From: JBHEKP01 sp041859375 | Lineage (GTDB): Bacteria; Hydrogenedentota; Hydrogenedentia; Hydrogenedentales; CAITNO01 | Length of the DNA stretch: 36,075 bases | Reading direction: 5' to 3' | NCBI GenBank assembly: GCA_041859375.1 | Contig: JBHEKP010000019.1 | Span: forward strand, 1-36,075 | Shown: piece after piece, positions 16,397 through 25,100 of the stretch | Numbering within the stretch: the first letter of the stretch is position 1 | Layout: the number at the start of each line of letters is the position of its first letter | Made by a program: the position numbers and the translations under genes | The notes under the pieces: generated by a model | The model's database searches: none | Seen by the model: the letters and a program-made list of their open reading frames with translations, nothing else | What the model was told of the DNA's origin: nothing

Positions 16397-17491
16397 ATGA
16401 AATTTTTTCACCTTAGAAAAGAAGAGTCGCCGGACGGGCGCAGCCAGCTTATTGTGGCCGAGTTCACCACCGGGCAGTTCGTGGGCACCATGTGCGCCGT
16501 CCTGTTTCTTTTTGCGGTGTTTTTCGGGGTGGGTGTCCAGGTGGCCAGAATAGACAACAGCCTGGAAGCATCAACGGCCGTTGCGGCGGTGCCTGCTGAA
16601 GGAGAAGCTTCCCCCTCCGCAACCGCTGAGTCCGCCGCGCCGGCGGCCACCCCGCAGACTGGTCCGGCGGAAACCTACACCGTCTCGGCAATGGACGCGG
16701 GCGCTTCCACGCCAAAACCCGCCGCCGCGCCCGCATCCGCACCGGCACCGGTCCCGGCGTCTGAGCCGGCAGGCACAACTCCCGCCCCCGCGGCCACGGA
16801 CACAACCCAGCCCCAGACGGCACAACCCGCACAGGCACCCGCACAAGAAACAGCCGCCCCCGCCCCACCCCAGCAGGTCATTCAGCCAACCGGGGTGGAC
16901 AAGCCGGCGGTCGCCCAAGCCCCCCCGCCAAAAAACAATCCGCTGACAAACACCCCGAGCACACGGCTCACTGAACTCCCCCCCCTGTCGGATCCGCATG
17001 AAAGCCCCGCGGCACAGGAGCCCGCCCCGGCGGTGGTGGTTGAAAAACCCGCCACGGTGGAACCGCCCGCCGCCGCGCCTGCGGCACCCGCTTCGGAACC
17101 GGCCCCCCTTACACCACTGGACCCCGTTGAACCTCCGGCGGAAACAATTGCGGCCCCTGTTCAGACCACCGCCCAGCCCGCCGCAACCAAGCCCACGGAA
17201 CAAAAACCGGCCGCCACGCCCAAAACTGAAAGCACCGCCAAGGAAGGGACCGGAGCTTTTGCGGTTCAACTGGCCTCATTCACGGGACCGCAACGGAAAG
17301 CCAAGGCTGAGTCCTTCCTCAAAATGGTCAAGAAAGACCATGGCTTGAACGCGGTCATCGTCAAATCGGATGATGACAACTATCACCGAGTGGTGCTGAC
17401 GGGGTATGCCGACAAAAACGCGGCATCAACGGCATGCGCCGGTCTCAGGAAAAAGGCGGGGCTGGGCGAGGCCTTTGTCCGTCCCCTCTAA
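16397..17491 (+). CDS. SPOR-domain membrane protein
   Basis: 364 residues. A cytoplasmic head of about 25 residues precedes one transmembrane helix (about 27-50, VGTMCAVLFLFAVFFGVGV) and an Ala/Pro-rich linker of over 200 residues. The C-terminal SPOR domain (about 286-364) has the typical FAVQLASF opening and V-I-V-K...YHRVVLTGYADKNAA strands. SPOR domains bind peptidoglycan strands stripped of stem peptides at division septa; FtsN and DedD have the same layout. The long linker would span the periplasm. It lies between the zinc-ribbon gene and panE with gaps of 6 and 21 bases. A role in cell division is a family-based inference. Confidence 0.88.
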   Translation: MKFFHLRKEESPDGRSQLIVAEFTTGQFVGTMCAVLFLFAVFFGVGVQVARIDNSLEASTAVAAVPAEGEASPSATAESAAPAATPQTGPAETYTVSAMDAGASTPKPAAAPASAPAPVPASEPAGTTPAPAATDTTQPQTAQPAQAPAQETAAPAPPQQVIQPTGVDKPAVAQAPPPKNNPLTNTPSTRLTELPPLSDPHESPAAQEPAPAVVVEKPATVEPPAAAPAAPASEPAPLTPLDPVEPPAETIAAPVQTTAQPAATKPTEQKPAATPKTESTAKEGTGAFAVQLASFTGPQRKAKAESFLKMVKKDHGLNAVIVKSDDDNYHRVVLTGYADKNAASTACAGLRKKAGLGEAFVRPL

Positions 17492-17512
17492 TCCGCAAAC
17501 TGGATGCCATTT

Positions 17513-18394
17513 ATGAGCAAAGTAGCCGTCATCGGCCCCGGTGCGCTGGGATGCCTGTTCGCGGCGCGCCTGTCGCGCGGCGGGGCAAAAACTTTTCTGG
17601 TTGACTACCGGCCCCAACGCGCCGAACTGCTTGCGAAGTCGGGGATCACCGTGGAGTCGCCGGACTCGGCCCCCTTCACCGAAAGGGTTGCCGTGGCGGC
17701 ACAGGTGCCGCAGGGGGTGGACTTCGTTCTTGTGCTTGTGAAATCCCATTGCACCGGCGCACTTAAACTGCCCCAGGACACGCCCATCCTGACCCTGCAA
17801 AACGGGCTGGGAAATGTGGAAACCCTCTGCGGCATGGTGGGAAGCGCGCGCGTGCTGGCGGGCACCACTTCCGAGGCCGCCACACTTGTCGGACCTGGGC
17901 GTGTGTTCCACGCCGCGCCGGGCCGGAGCATTTTCGGCGCCTGGACCTCCTGCGCCGCGGAGACACCCTACCGAACCCTCCGTGACGCGGGGTTTACAGT
18001 TGAGCTCACGGACGCTCCGGGCCAGATTATCTGGGAAAAGGCCGTAATCAACGCCGCCATAAACCCGTTGACGGCGATATTGGACGTGCCCAACGGCCGT
18101 TTGCTGGAAACAACCGAAATCCGGCACCTGATGCGCGACCTGGTGGTGGAGGCCACCAAGGTGGCCGCCACGGAGGGTTACCATTTCTCCCGCAGTCTGG
18201 TGGAAACCGCCGAGGATTTGTGCCGGCAAACACGCGAAAACATTTCCTCCATGCTCCAGGACATCCGAAACCGCAGACAGACCGAAATCCGCGCCATCAG
18301 CGGTGAAATCCTGCGGCGCGCGCAGATAGCCTCCCTGCCCACGCCCCGCACCAAGGTGGTCTACCAACTGGTGCGCGCATTGGAAAGCCGTTGA
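17513..18394 (+). CDS. panE: 2-dehydropantoate 2-reductase
   Basis: 293 residues; NADPH-dependent reduction of ketopantoate to pantoate in coenzyme A synthesis. The Rossmann motif GPGALGCLFA opens the protein; LQNG (Asn97) and WEKAVINAAINPLTA (catalytic Lys176) mark substrate binding and catalysis, and the C-terminal helical domain has MLQDIRNRRQTEI with the conserved end of the ApbA/PanE fold. MSKVAVIGPG (ATG 17513) fits the family; an ATG nine bases upstream is also in frame. Its TGA overlaps the TTG start of the next gene, so translation is probably coupled. KPR family members sometimes act on other 2-oxo acids. Confidence 0.88.
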   Translation: MSKVAVIGPGALGCLFAARLSRGGAKTFLVDYRPQRAELLAKSGITVESPDSAPFTERVAVAAQVPQGVDFVLVLVKSHCTGALKLPQDTPILTLQNGLGNVETLCGMVGSARVLAGTTSEAATLVGPGRVFHAAPGRSIFGAWTSCAAETPYRTLRDAGFTVELTDAPGQIIWEKAVINAAINPLTAILDVPNGRLLETTEIRHLMRDLVVEATKVAATEGYHFSRSLVETAEDLCRQTRENISSMLQDIRNRRQTEIRAISGEILRRAQIASLPTPRTKVVYQLVRALESR

Positions 18395-19107
18395 AATTCC
18401 CCGAACTCACATACACCAGCCCGGTCAAATTTTCCGCGGCTCAAAAAATTCAACTCGCCGTGGTTCCCCCGCTGGCCTGGGGCGCCATCAGCCTGCTCAT
18501 GTCCACAACCAAATATGTCCACCACCAAAGGCAACGGTTTGACGGACTCATGGAGCGGGACGGCAGGCTTTTGCTGGCGTTCTGGCATGAGAGCATGGTC
18601 CTTTCCTGCTGGCAATACCGCGGCTCCAGCTACCATACCATCACAAGTTACAGTTTCGACGGGGAAATGGCCGCACGGATCGTCGGTCGTTCCGGCCAGG
18701 GCGCGGTGCGCGGCTCCTCCTCCAAGGGCGGGGGCGAGGGCCTCAGGGAACTTGTGAAGGCGACCCGGTACGCCAGGGGTGTCGCCATCACCCCGGACGG
18801 TCCGAGGGGTCCCAGAAGGGTGGCCAAGGCGGGCATCGCGCTGCTTGCGGCGCGCACAGGCCTGTCCATCGTTCCCCACGCCTACATCCCCCTCAGGGCC
18901 AGGCGTCTGAATTCATGGGATCGTTTTCCCGTTCCGATGCCTTTTTCCACGATTGTCGTGGCCTACGGCGAACCGGTGCCGCCGCCCAAAAGCGAAGACC
19001 CCGCAGACATCGAGAAAACCCGGCTGGAGGTCGAGGTGTCACTGAACCGGCTTCACGAGTGCGTTGAAAACGGCGGGGCCGAAGCCCTCACGGCGGCGGA
19101 ACTCTAG
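18391..19107 (+). CDS. DUF374 / lysophospholipid acyltransferase family protein
   Basis: 238 residues starting at TTG, which overlaps the panE stop (TTGA). Conserved DUF374 elements are AFWHESMVLSCW, SYSFDGEMAARIVG, VRGSSSKGGGEGL and ITPDGPRGPRRVAKAGIALLA...IVPHAY. Family members are membrane-associated acyltransferases thought to work on lipid A or related glycolipids. A hydrophobic segment near residues 22-38 may anchor it. The TAG stop is the plus half of a CTAG shared with the convergent rlmN gene, with no terminator between. Confidence 0.88.
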   Translation: MKFPELTYTSPVKFSAAQKIQLAVVPPLAWGAISLLMSTTKYVHHQRQRFDGLMERDGRLLLAFWHESMVLSCWQYRGSSYHTITSYSFDGEMAARIVGRSGQGAVRGSSSKGGGEGLRELVKATRYARGVAITPDGPRGPRRVAKAGIALLAARTGLSIVPHAYIPLRARRLNSWDRFPVPMPFSTIVVAYGEPVPPPKSEDPADIEKTRLEVEVSLNRLHECVENGGAEALTAAEL

Positions 19108-20168
19108 GCCTCCGCCGCCCCGGACCGCCCCTCATCCTCCACCACCCCGCGCAACTGGCCGCAGGCGGCGTCTATGTCGCCGCCCTTTTCCCTGCGCAGG
19201 GTCGCCTTCACTCCGGCCTTCTCAAGCATCTGCTGAAACGCCTCGCACCGTTTCTTGGTGGCGGGCGCATGGGGCAGCCCGGGCACCGGGTTCCATGGAA
19301 TCAGGTTCACAATCGCCTTCAACCGCCTCAAAAAAGCCGCCAGTTCCCGCGCCTGTTCCGGGCCGTCATTCACATCGGCGAGCAGGGTCCACTCGAAGGT
19401 GATCTGTCTTCCGGTGCGTCGGTTGTAGTCCATCACCGCCTCCCTGAGCTTCTCCAGGGGATAGCGGCGGTTGAGAGGCACCAGTTCGGAGCGCAGGGCG
19501 TCGTTGGCCGCGTGCAGGGAAACGCTCAGCCGAACCTGCCAGTCCTCGGCCGCGAAGGCGGCGATGCCCTTCACATCACCCGCCGTGGAAACGGTGATGC
19601 GGCGCGCGCCCACCGCCAGTCCGCCGGGATGCATCAGCAGGCGGATGCTCCTCACCACGGCGTCATAGTTGTAAAAGGGCTCCCCCATGCCCATGTAGAC
19701 AATGTTGGGGCTGGCCTCGTTGGGTACGTTCCCCTCGCGGAGCATGCAAATCACCTGCGCGGTGATCTCCCCGGCCTCCAGATTGCGTCGGTAGCCCGCC
19801 GCGCCCGTGGCGCAAAAGGAGCATTTCAGCGGACATCCCGCCTGGCTGGAAACACACACCGTCACCCGTTCCCCGTCGCGGATGAGCACAGATTCGACCG
19901 TTTCGCCGTCGCGGAGGCGGAAAAGCGTCTTGACCGTGTCCGACGCCGGGGAAAGCTGCGACCGCACAGGCACCGCAGTGTCCAGGCGGGCGGTTTCGGC
20001 CAGTTGCGCGCGCAACGCCCTGGGCAGGCTGGTCATGGACTCAAAATCGGAGGCGCGGTGGGCGTGAAGCCACTCAAAGAGCTGCCTGCCCTGAAACGCC
20101 TTTAATCCATGCGCTTCCGCCAGTTCCTCAGGAAACAGGCCGTGGATGGAGGGTGCGGGTGGGTTCAT
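19104..20168 (-). CDS. rlmN: Dual-specificity 23S rRNA/tRNA adenine C2 methyltransferase RlmN
   Basis: 354 residues; a radical SAM enzyme that methylates A2503 of 23S rRNA and A37 of some tRNAs. The radical SAM cysteines are Cys112, Cys116 and Cys119 (CPLKCSFC); the methyl-carrier and resolving cysteines lie in VCVSSQAGC and DIDAACGQL. NIVYMGMGEPFYNYD, VSTAGDVKGI and FEWTLLADVNDGPEQA are family signatures. The ATG overlaps the TGA of the upstream lipoprotein by four bases, so the two form an operon. Confidence 0.96.
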   Translation of the reverse strand: MNPPAPSIHGLFPEELAEAHGLKAFQGRQLFEWLHAHRASDFESMTSLPRALRAQLAETARLDTAVPVRSQLSPASDTVKTLFRLRDGETVESVLIRDGERVTVCVSSQAGCPLKCSFCATGAAGYRRNLEAGEITAQVICMLREGNVPNEASPNIVYMGMGEPFYNYDAVVRSIRLLMHPGGLAVGARRITVSTAGDVKGIAAFAAEDWQVRLSVSLHAANDALRSELVPLNRRYPLEKLREAVMDYNRRTGRQITFEWTLLADVNDGPEQARELAAFLRRLKAIVNLIPWNPVPGLPHAPATKKRCEAFQQMLEKAGVKATLRREKGGDIDAACGQLRGVVEDEGRSGAAEA

Positions 20169-21085
20169 CGGGTGTCCTTTTCCATTCCTTCGTCATCAAT
20201 AAAATTGTCCACATACCCCCAGTCCCCCGTGTCGCCCTGCGCCGCCCCGGCCGTCCCCCCGCCGCGGAGCGTGTCCACTTGACGGTAACTCCTCTTTTTG
20301 AGTTCGGATAATTTGGCGCCGATGTCAAACACGGTGTCATCCGCAACCGGGCCGAAATCAATCCTGCGCATGGTGAAACTCATGCGGGCGTCCTCTCCGG
20401 GAAATTCCGACTCCACCCGCCTGGGAAAGAGCGCCCCGTCCCGGGAATAATAATCCGAGCGGGACGTGATGGCGAGTTCGTTGCCCTGGCCGTCCAGCAG
20501 ATGGTTTTCCAGCACCACCCAGGGGGTTCCACGCACCACAAGAATCCTGTGGGGGGCCTTGTCCCGGCTGTTCCTGAAAATTTGCAGGGTTGCCGTCTGG
20601 GTGGCCTGATCATAGGCGGCCACCCGGACCCGCCTTTCGGGAATATCCCGCCAGTCCTCCGGTTGAAACATCTCCCGCGCCATCTGTGAAGTGGACACGG
20701 AATGCAGTTTCTCCCCGTCCGGCCTGTAATAAAACTGCTTTTCCGTGGGCAGCACGATAAGGAATGAGGGGCCGGAACAGGTCAGCTCCACAAAGCGGGT
20801 GCCATACTTGCGGCCCACCACATGCAAATCCAGCGGGGGGCGGAACGTGATGGAGCTTTCCCGCGAAATCTGGGTTGATTCCAGTTCGGGGGACTGGATA
20901 ATGACCGTGCCGGTGGCGCGAAACCCCTTCAGCGCCTCCTCATTGGCGGCGAGTCCGGCAAGAACCTCCCCGGCGGAAGGGGCACCGGGCGGCAGCGATT
21001 CCTGCCGCAGCCTTTCCCCCAGGGAGGCGCACCCGGAAAAGACGCCCAAAAACGCGAGTAATCCGCCAACCACTGCGGCGCGCAT
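20165..21085 (-). CDS. LolA/LolB-like outer-membrane lipoprotein
   Basis: About 306 residues from ATG 21085. The signal ends at a lipobox (FLGVFSGC, Cys19). The body has the half-barrel strand order of the LolA/LolB family: KGFRATGTVII, SSITFRPPLDLHVV, FVELTCSGPSFLIVLP, QFYYRPDG, HRILVVRGTPWVVLENHLLDGQGNELAITSR. Such proteins carry lipoproteins through the periplasm or bind lipids. The frame extends upstream to ATG 21175, but that would give a 48-residue leader before the lipobox. A TATAAT-containing promoter lies at 21204-21233. Upstream partner of rlmN by four-base overlap. Confidence 0.72.
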   Translation of the reverse strand: MRAAVVGGLLAFLGVFSGCASLGERLRQESLPPGAPSAGEVLAGLAANEEALKGFRATGTVIIQSPELESTQISRESSITFRPPLDLHVVGRKYGTRFVELTCSGPSFLIVLPTEKQFYYRPDGEKLHSVSTSQMAREMFQPEDWRDIPERRVRVAAYDQATQTATLQIFRNSRDKAPHRILVVRGTPWVVLENHLLDGQGNELAITSRSDYYSRDGALFPRRVESEFPGEDARMSFTMRRIDFGPVADDTVFDIGAKLSELKKRSYRQVDTLRGGGTAGAAQGDTGDWGYVDNFIDDEGMEKDTR

Positions 21086-21203
21086 TGCCACGGCAACACC
21101 TTTCCACCAACGGAGATATGCATCGGGGGAGCCCCGGGAACACCCCCAAGGCAAACTTGACTGGCGGACCTTCATATGTTAAACTTTCGTCCGCTTGTGC
21201 CGG

Positions 21204-21233
21204 ATTATAGCACGTCTGGAATCTTCAACCCAA
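21204..21233 (-). promoter_or_regulatory. Putative promoter of the lipoprotein-rlmN operon
   Basis: Minus strand TTGGGT (21233-21228), 18-base spacer, perfect TATAAT (21209-21204). Predicted start near 21197. The -35 matches only three of six positions. Confidence 0.45.
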
Positions 21234-21258
21234 CGGCAAATTGCTTCAGGAGCATGTC

Positions 21259-21528
21259 ATGTCCAGTGTATGCCAATATAGTGGAAAACGTCCGCAAACC
21301 GGCCACCGTGTGGTGCGCCGCGGTAAGGCCAAACGTGAGGGCGGTATCGGTCAGAACGTGACCGGCATCACCAAGCGCCGGTGGAAACCGAACCTTCAGA
21401 CCATCCGCGTGGTGGGCGAGGACGGCTCCATCAAGCGGATGAAAGTCTGCGCTCGCTACATCAAGGCGGGGAAATTCACCAAGGCCGTGCGCGGCACGCG
21501 CAACTTCAAGCCTGCGGCCAGCGCCTGA
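21259..21528 (+). CDS. rpmB: 50S ribosomal protein L28
   Basis: 89 residues. MSSVCQYSGKRPQTGHRV, then TKRRWKPNLQTIRVV and VCARYIKAGKFTKA are the standard L28 blocks. ATG 21259 has AGGAG six bases upstream. It is a single-gene unit between divergent and convergent neighbours, closed by a strong terminator, and is not linked to rpmG. Confidence 0.97.
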   Translation: MSSVCQYSGKRPQTGHRVVRRGKAKREGGIGQNVTGITKRRWKPNLQTIRVVGEDGSIKRMKVCARYIKAGKFTKAVRGTRNFKPAASA

Positions 21529-21552
21529 TCCGCCTGCCTATACGCCTCTATT

Positions 21553-21596
21553 CCCGCCCGGTTTTGCCGCAAGGCAAGATCGGGCGGGCTCTTTTT
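21553..21596 (+). terminator. Rho-independent terminator of rpmB
   Basis: A 16-base-pair stem (21553-21568 with 21573-21588, two wobble pairs) is capped by a GCAA tetraloop and followed by CTCTTTTT. The reverse strand has no T-run, so it serves rpmB only. Confidence 0.92.
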
Positions 21597-21598
21597 GC

Positions 21599-22063
21599 CT
21601 ATTTCCCTTCCTTGTAACGGGTCCATTTCTCCGTCCTGCCAATGAGGGATATGCCGATAAACCCCCGCACATCCAGTGTGTCCTCCCCCTCCATGCTCAT
21701 TTTGCACTTGTAGACATTGCCGCTTTCGGCGTCATACACGCGCCCCCCCTTCCACTGCTCCTTGCCGTCAAAGGTGAATTTCTCCATAAACACCATCCCA
21801 AGGATGGGCCTGTCCCGCTTTGAAGCGTCCGGATTCTCCCTGTCCCGTTTTGGTTTTCCCGCCTCCGGATCGCCGTCCGGATAATTGGGTTCGGAAGTCC
21901 ACACAATTTTCCCCTCAAAGGTGCCGTCCTGCGCCTTGTATATTTCCACCCTGGCGCGGCCGTCCTGCACGGTCCAGACACCGCACACGGCCGTCCCCTC
22001 CAGCGCCTGCGCCGCCGCGCAAAAAAACAACCCCGCCGCAAGGGCGAACATCATCCGTGCCAT
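21599..22063 (-). CDS. DUF2147 family exported protein
   Basis: 154 residues. Signal peptide MARMMFALAAGLFFCAAAQA. The rest matches the DUF2147 pattern: GVWTVQDGRARVEIYKAQDGTFEGKIVWT, then ILGMVFMEKFTFDGKEQWKGGRVYDAESGNVYKCKMSMEGEDTLDVRGFIGISLIGRTEKWTR. The fold is a small lipocalin-like barrel; ligand and role are not known. ATG 22063 has AGGAGG seven bases upstream; the frame is open further upstream but without a signal peptide. It faces rpmB and follows gspD on the same strand, separated by a perfect 15-bp inverted repeat. Confidence 0.85.
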   Translation of the reverse strand: MARMMFALAAGLFFCAAAQALEGTAVCGVWTVQDGRARVEIYKAQDGTFEGKIVWTSEPNYPDGDPEAGKPKRDRENPDASKRDRPILGMVFMEKFTFDGKEQWKGGRVYDAESGNVYKCKMSMEGEDTLDVRGFIGISLIGRTEKWTRYKEGK

Positions 22064-22087
22064 TCCGGAATCCTCCTGGTTAAACTC

Positions 22088-22136
22088 TGCGGCACCGTCC
22101 CGCGCCGCCCGGAACGGGAGACGGGACGGTGCCGCA
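22088..22136. repeat. Perfect 15-bp inverted repeat between gspD and the DUF2147 gene
   Basis: Arms 22088-22102 and 22122-22136 are exact reverse complements around a 19-base loop that can form its own short CCCG/CGGG stem. No T-run follows on the minus strand (CAGAGTTTAACC). It could be a Rho-assisted terminator, a processing site that protects the gspD message, or a protein-binding site. Confidence 0.7.
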
Positions 22137-22169
22137 TCAAAAAACAATATCCGCCGTTGTAAGGCCGTT

Positions 22170-25100
22170 TTACTGGTTGCCTGGCTCCGCCGGAACCTCC
22201 ACCGGCTCAATCGGGGCGGGTGCCTCCGCTTCGGCGGGGGCTGCCGCGGTTTCTGCGGCGGGAGCCGCCTCCACCCTGCCCGCACCGCCCTTTTCCTTTG
22301 GGGCGGACGGAATGATGGGCGCCATGTCGGTGTCAAAGTCCACCTTCATGCCGGCCTCCATGGCCGCCTCAACCACCCCGTTCACCACATCAAGGGGCGC
22401 GGCGGGGTGTTTGCGAAGCACCACCCTCACGGAGGCGGGCGTGGTCACCGCGTTGAATTTGGCGCGCACCTCCTCCAGGGTAACCGCCTTGCCGCCGGAA
22501 TGCATCTGGCCGCCCTGGCCGATGGACACGCCAATCTCGTTGGCGCCCTTGCTCAAATCGTCCCTGAGCCGCCCCCACAGATCTTTTTTGTTGTGGCGGT
22601 GGCTGCTGGACAAGTCATGGTCGATCTTAAGCAAATCCATCGTTTCCGGGGAGGACTCCTCGCCAACAATGGTTGTGGTGATGAAGATCAAAAGGGAATT
22701 GTTGGCGGATGCCTTGCTGGGATTCTTGAACAGACGGCCAACAAGCGGGAGATCCCCCAGGAACGGGGTTTTGGTGGAGGAATCCTTGGTGCGGTCCTTC
22801 CTGAGCCCGCCAAGCACCACTGTGTCGCCCGAATTGACACGCACCACCGTGTCCGCCCTGCGGATTGTCTTCTCGGGGATGGTGGATTCCTGGTCGTTGA
22901 CCTTCACGTTCTTGTCGGTGTAGTTGCTGTCCTCCGCGCTGATTTCAAGCAGGATGTTCTGGTCCTCCGTGATGCGCGGGTAAACGGTCAGGATGGTGCC
23001 CACATCGATGAATTCGACACGGTTTGTGTTGTTGTTTCCGTATCCGTAGCTCGGGTAATAGTTGTTGTTATTGTTATTGTTGTTATTATTGTTGTAGTAG
23101 CCGCCGTAGCCACCGCCGTAGTAGGTGGATGCGGACACGTAAGGCACTCGGGTGGCGTTTTCAAAGACCGCCTCCTCGCCGTCCTGCACGGTCACCCGCG
23201 GCGACGAGAGTATGGTGGCCTTGCTCTGCTTGTCCAGATAATCCAGGGCCAGCGCCAGCTTGTTGCCCGCGAAGCGGTCGATGATGGGCTTGCCCGAGAT
23301 GTCGCTCAGCTGGGGCCGCACGATGTTGCCGGACTCGTCAAGCTGCAGCGCGCCGTAAAGCGGGACCGCATAGGGAAGCTGGCCCACGTTCATGTTCTGC
23401 CCTGTGCCGGGCGCGGCGGTGCTGTTGGTGAAGCCCTCGCCGCCCTGCACGGAAACGGGCTTGCCGTTGGTGGAGCCGAAATAGGACCAGTTAATGTTGA
23501 AGGCGCGCTCGACGTCGCTGCTGACCTCGACGATGAAGGCCTCGATGAGCACCTGCCTGCGGCGGATGTCCCATGTTGTGATGAGCTTGTCAATCTCCTC
23601 AAGGCGCGAGGCGAGCGCCTTTACGGTGATCTGGTGGGCGTCCTCGTTGACGATGATGTTGCCCATCTCGCTGGGCACAAAAGTCTCAATCTCGTCCGCG
23701 ATGAAGTCCAGATCGGCGTACTGGATGGTCCAGGTGCGCGTCTCCAGCGGACGGTCAAGCGTCTCCACCACGCCCGCAATCTTTTCGATGCGGGTGGGCA
23801 GGTCGGTCACGATAAGCGTGTTGGACCGGGGATCCACCTGGATGGAGCCGCGCTCGGTGAGCAGCGACTCGATGCTGTCCGTGACATCCTCGGCGTTCAC
23901 GTGCCGGAGCTCGAAGGTTTTGGATTCCACCGGCAGGTCGAGGCGCTCGACGGCGAGGCGCATCTGCTCAAGCACCACCGGCGAGTCCCACACAAACACC
24001 TGGCCCGTGCGCACGTCGGCGAGCATGTTTCCGCTCGGCGAGAGCAGCGAGGACAGGACGGACTCGATGTCGGGCAGGTCGGCGTGGAGCACCTTGAACT
24101 CCTCGCGCTGAAGCGGCACGTCCACCTGCTTGAAGATGCGGTCCATCTCGTTGATGTTGTCCTCGGTGTCCCAGACGTAGATGATGCCCGTCCGCTGATC
24201 GGTGACGGCGCGGCCCGTTTCGGACAGCAGCGACTTGATCATGGACTCGGCGAAGGCCACGTCAACGTTCTCCACGTGGAATTCCTTGGGCTTGCGCTTG
24301 CCGAAGTTGCGCTTGAGGTAGTCCTCCTCGGACATCACATGGAGGAACTTTGTCTCCGGCTCAAACTCGTAGTAGATCTTGTAAAACTTGAGTATGTCCA
24401 GGGCGTCCTTGGGCTTTGTGTCACTAATCCAAAAACGCAGCTGCACATCCTGGAGCTCAGGGGCCGCAAGAATGTTCCAGTTCGTGGCGAGGTTGATGGC
24501 CGCCAGAAACTCGGCAATGGACATCGGGCCTTCAAGGGTGATGGGTTCGCCCTCGTCGGGAACCTCCCCGTAGCTCACATCCCGCTCCAGCACCGGCTCA
24601 AATTTGCTGTCTCCGGCAACGCTGACCGTGCCGGGGTTGCCCTTGGTGAAATTTGTGCCTCCGCCCCCGCCGCCGCCCTGGGTGCCGCCGCCCGTTCCCC
24701 CGCCACCGGAGCCGCCGCCAATGGTTTGCACGCCGCCCGAAGAGGAACTGCTGGAGGAGGATGACTCCTTCCCCCCGCCGGTGTCGGCTGCCGCCTTGCC
24801 GGCGCCCTGTTCCCGTTCATTTTCGCCGGGCTTTTCGGCCTCTTTTGATTCCCTGTCCCTGCCCCTGCGGCCTTTTTCCGTTTCCGTGCCGGTTCCGGCG
24901 GTTTCAGTTCCGGTGGAATCCCCGGCACCCTGCTTGTCGCGATCAAAAAGGGAACCGCCGGAACGCCTGCCTGTGCGGCCGCCGCCGCCAAGCTGGCTGT
25001 CGAGACCGCCGCCGCCCGCCGCGTTTGCGCCGTCCCATGGCACGCCCGACGAGGGGGAAGGCCGCACATTGGCGGCCGGACGGGGGGTGGGCGCCGTGGG

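Noticed and set aside
21885..24764. Plus-strand open frame of 959 codons across gspD
   Set aside because: It is a codon-bias shadow of the secretin gene; the minus strand has all secretin signatures.
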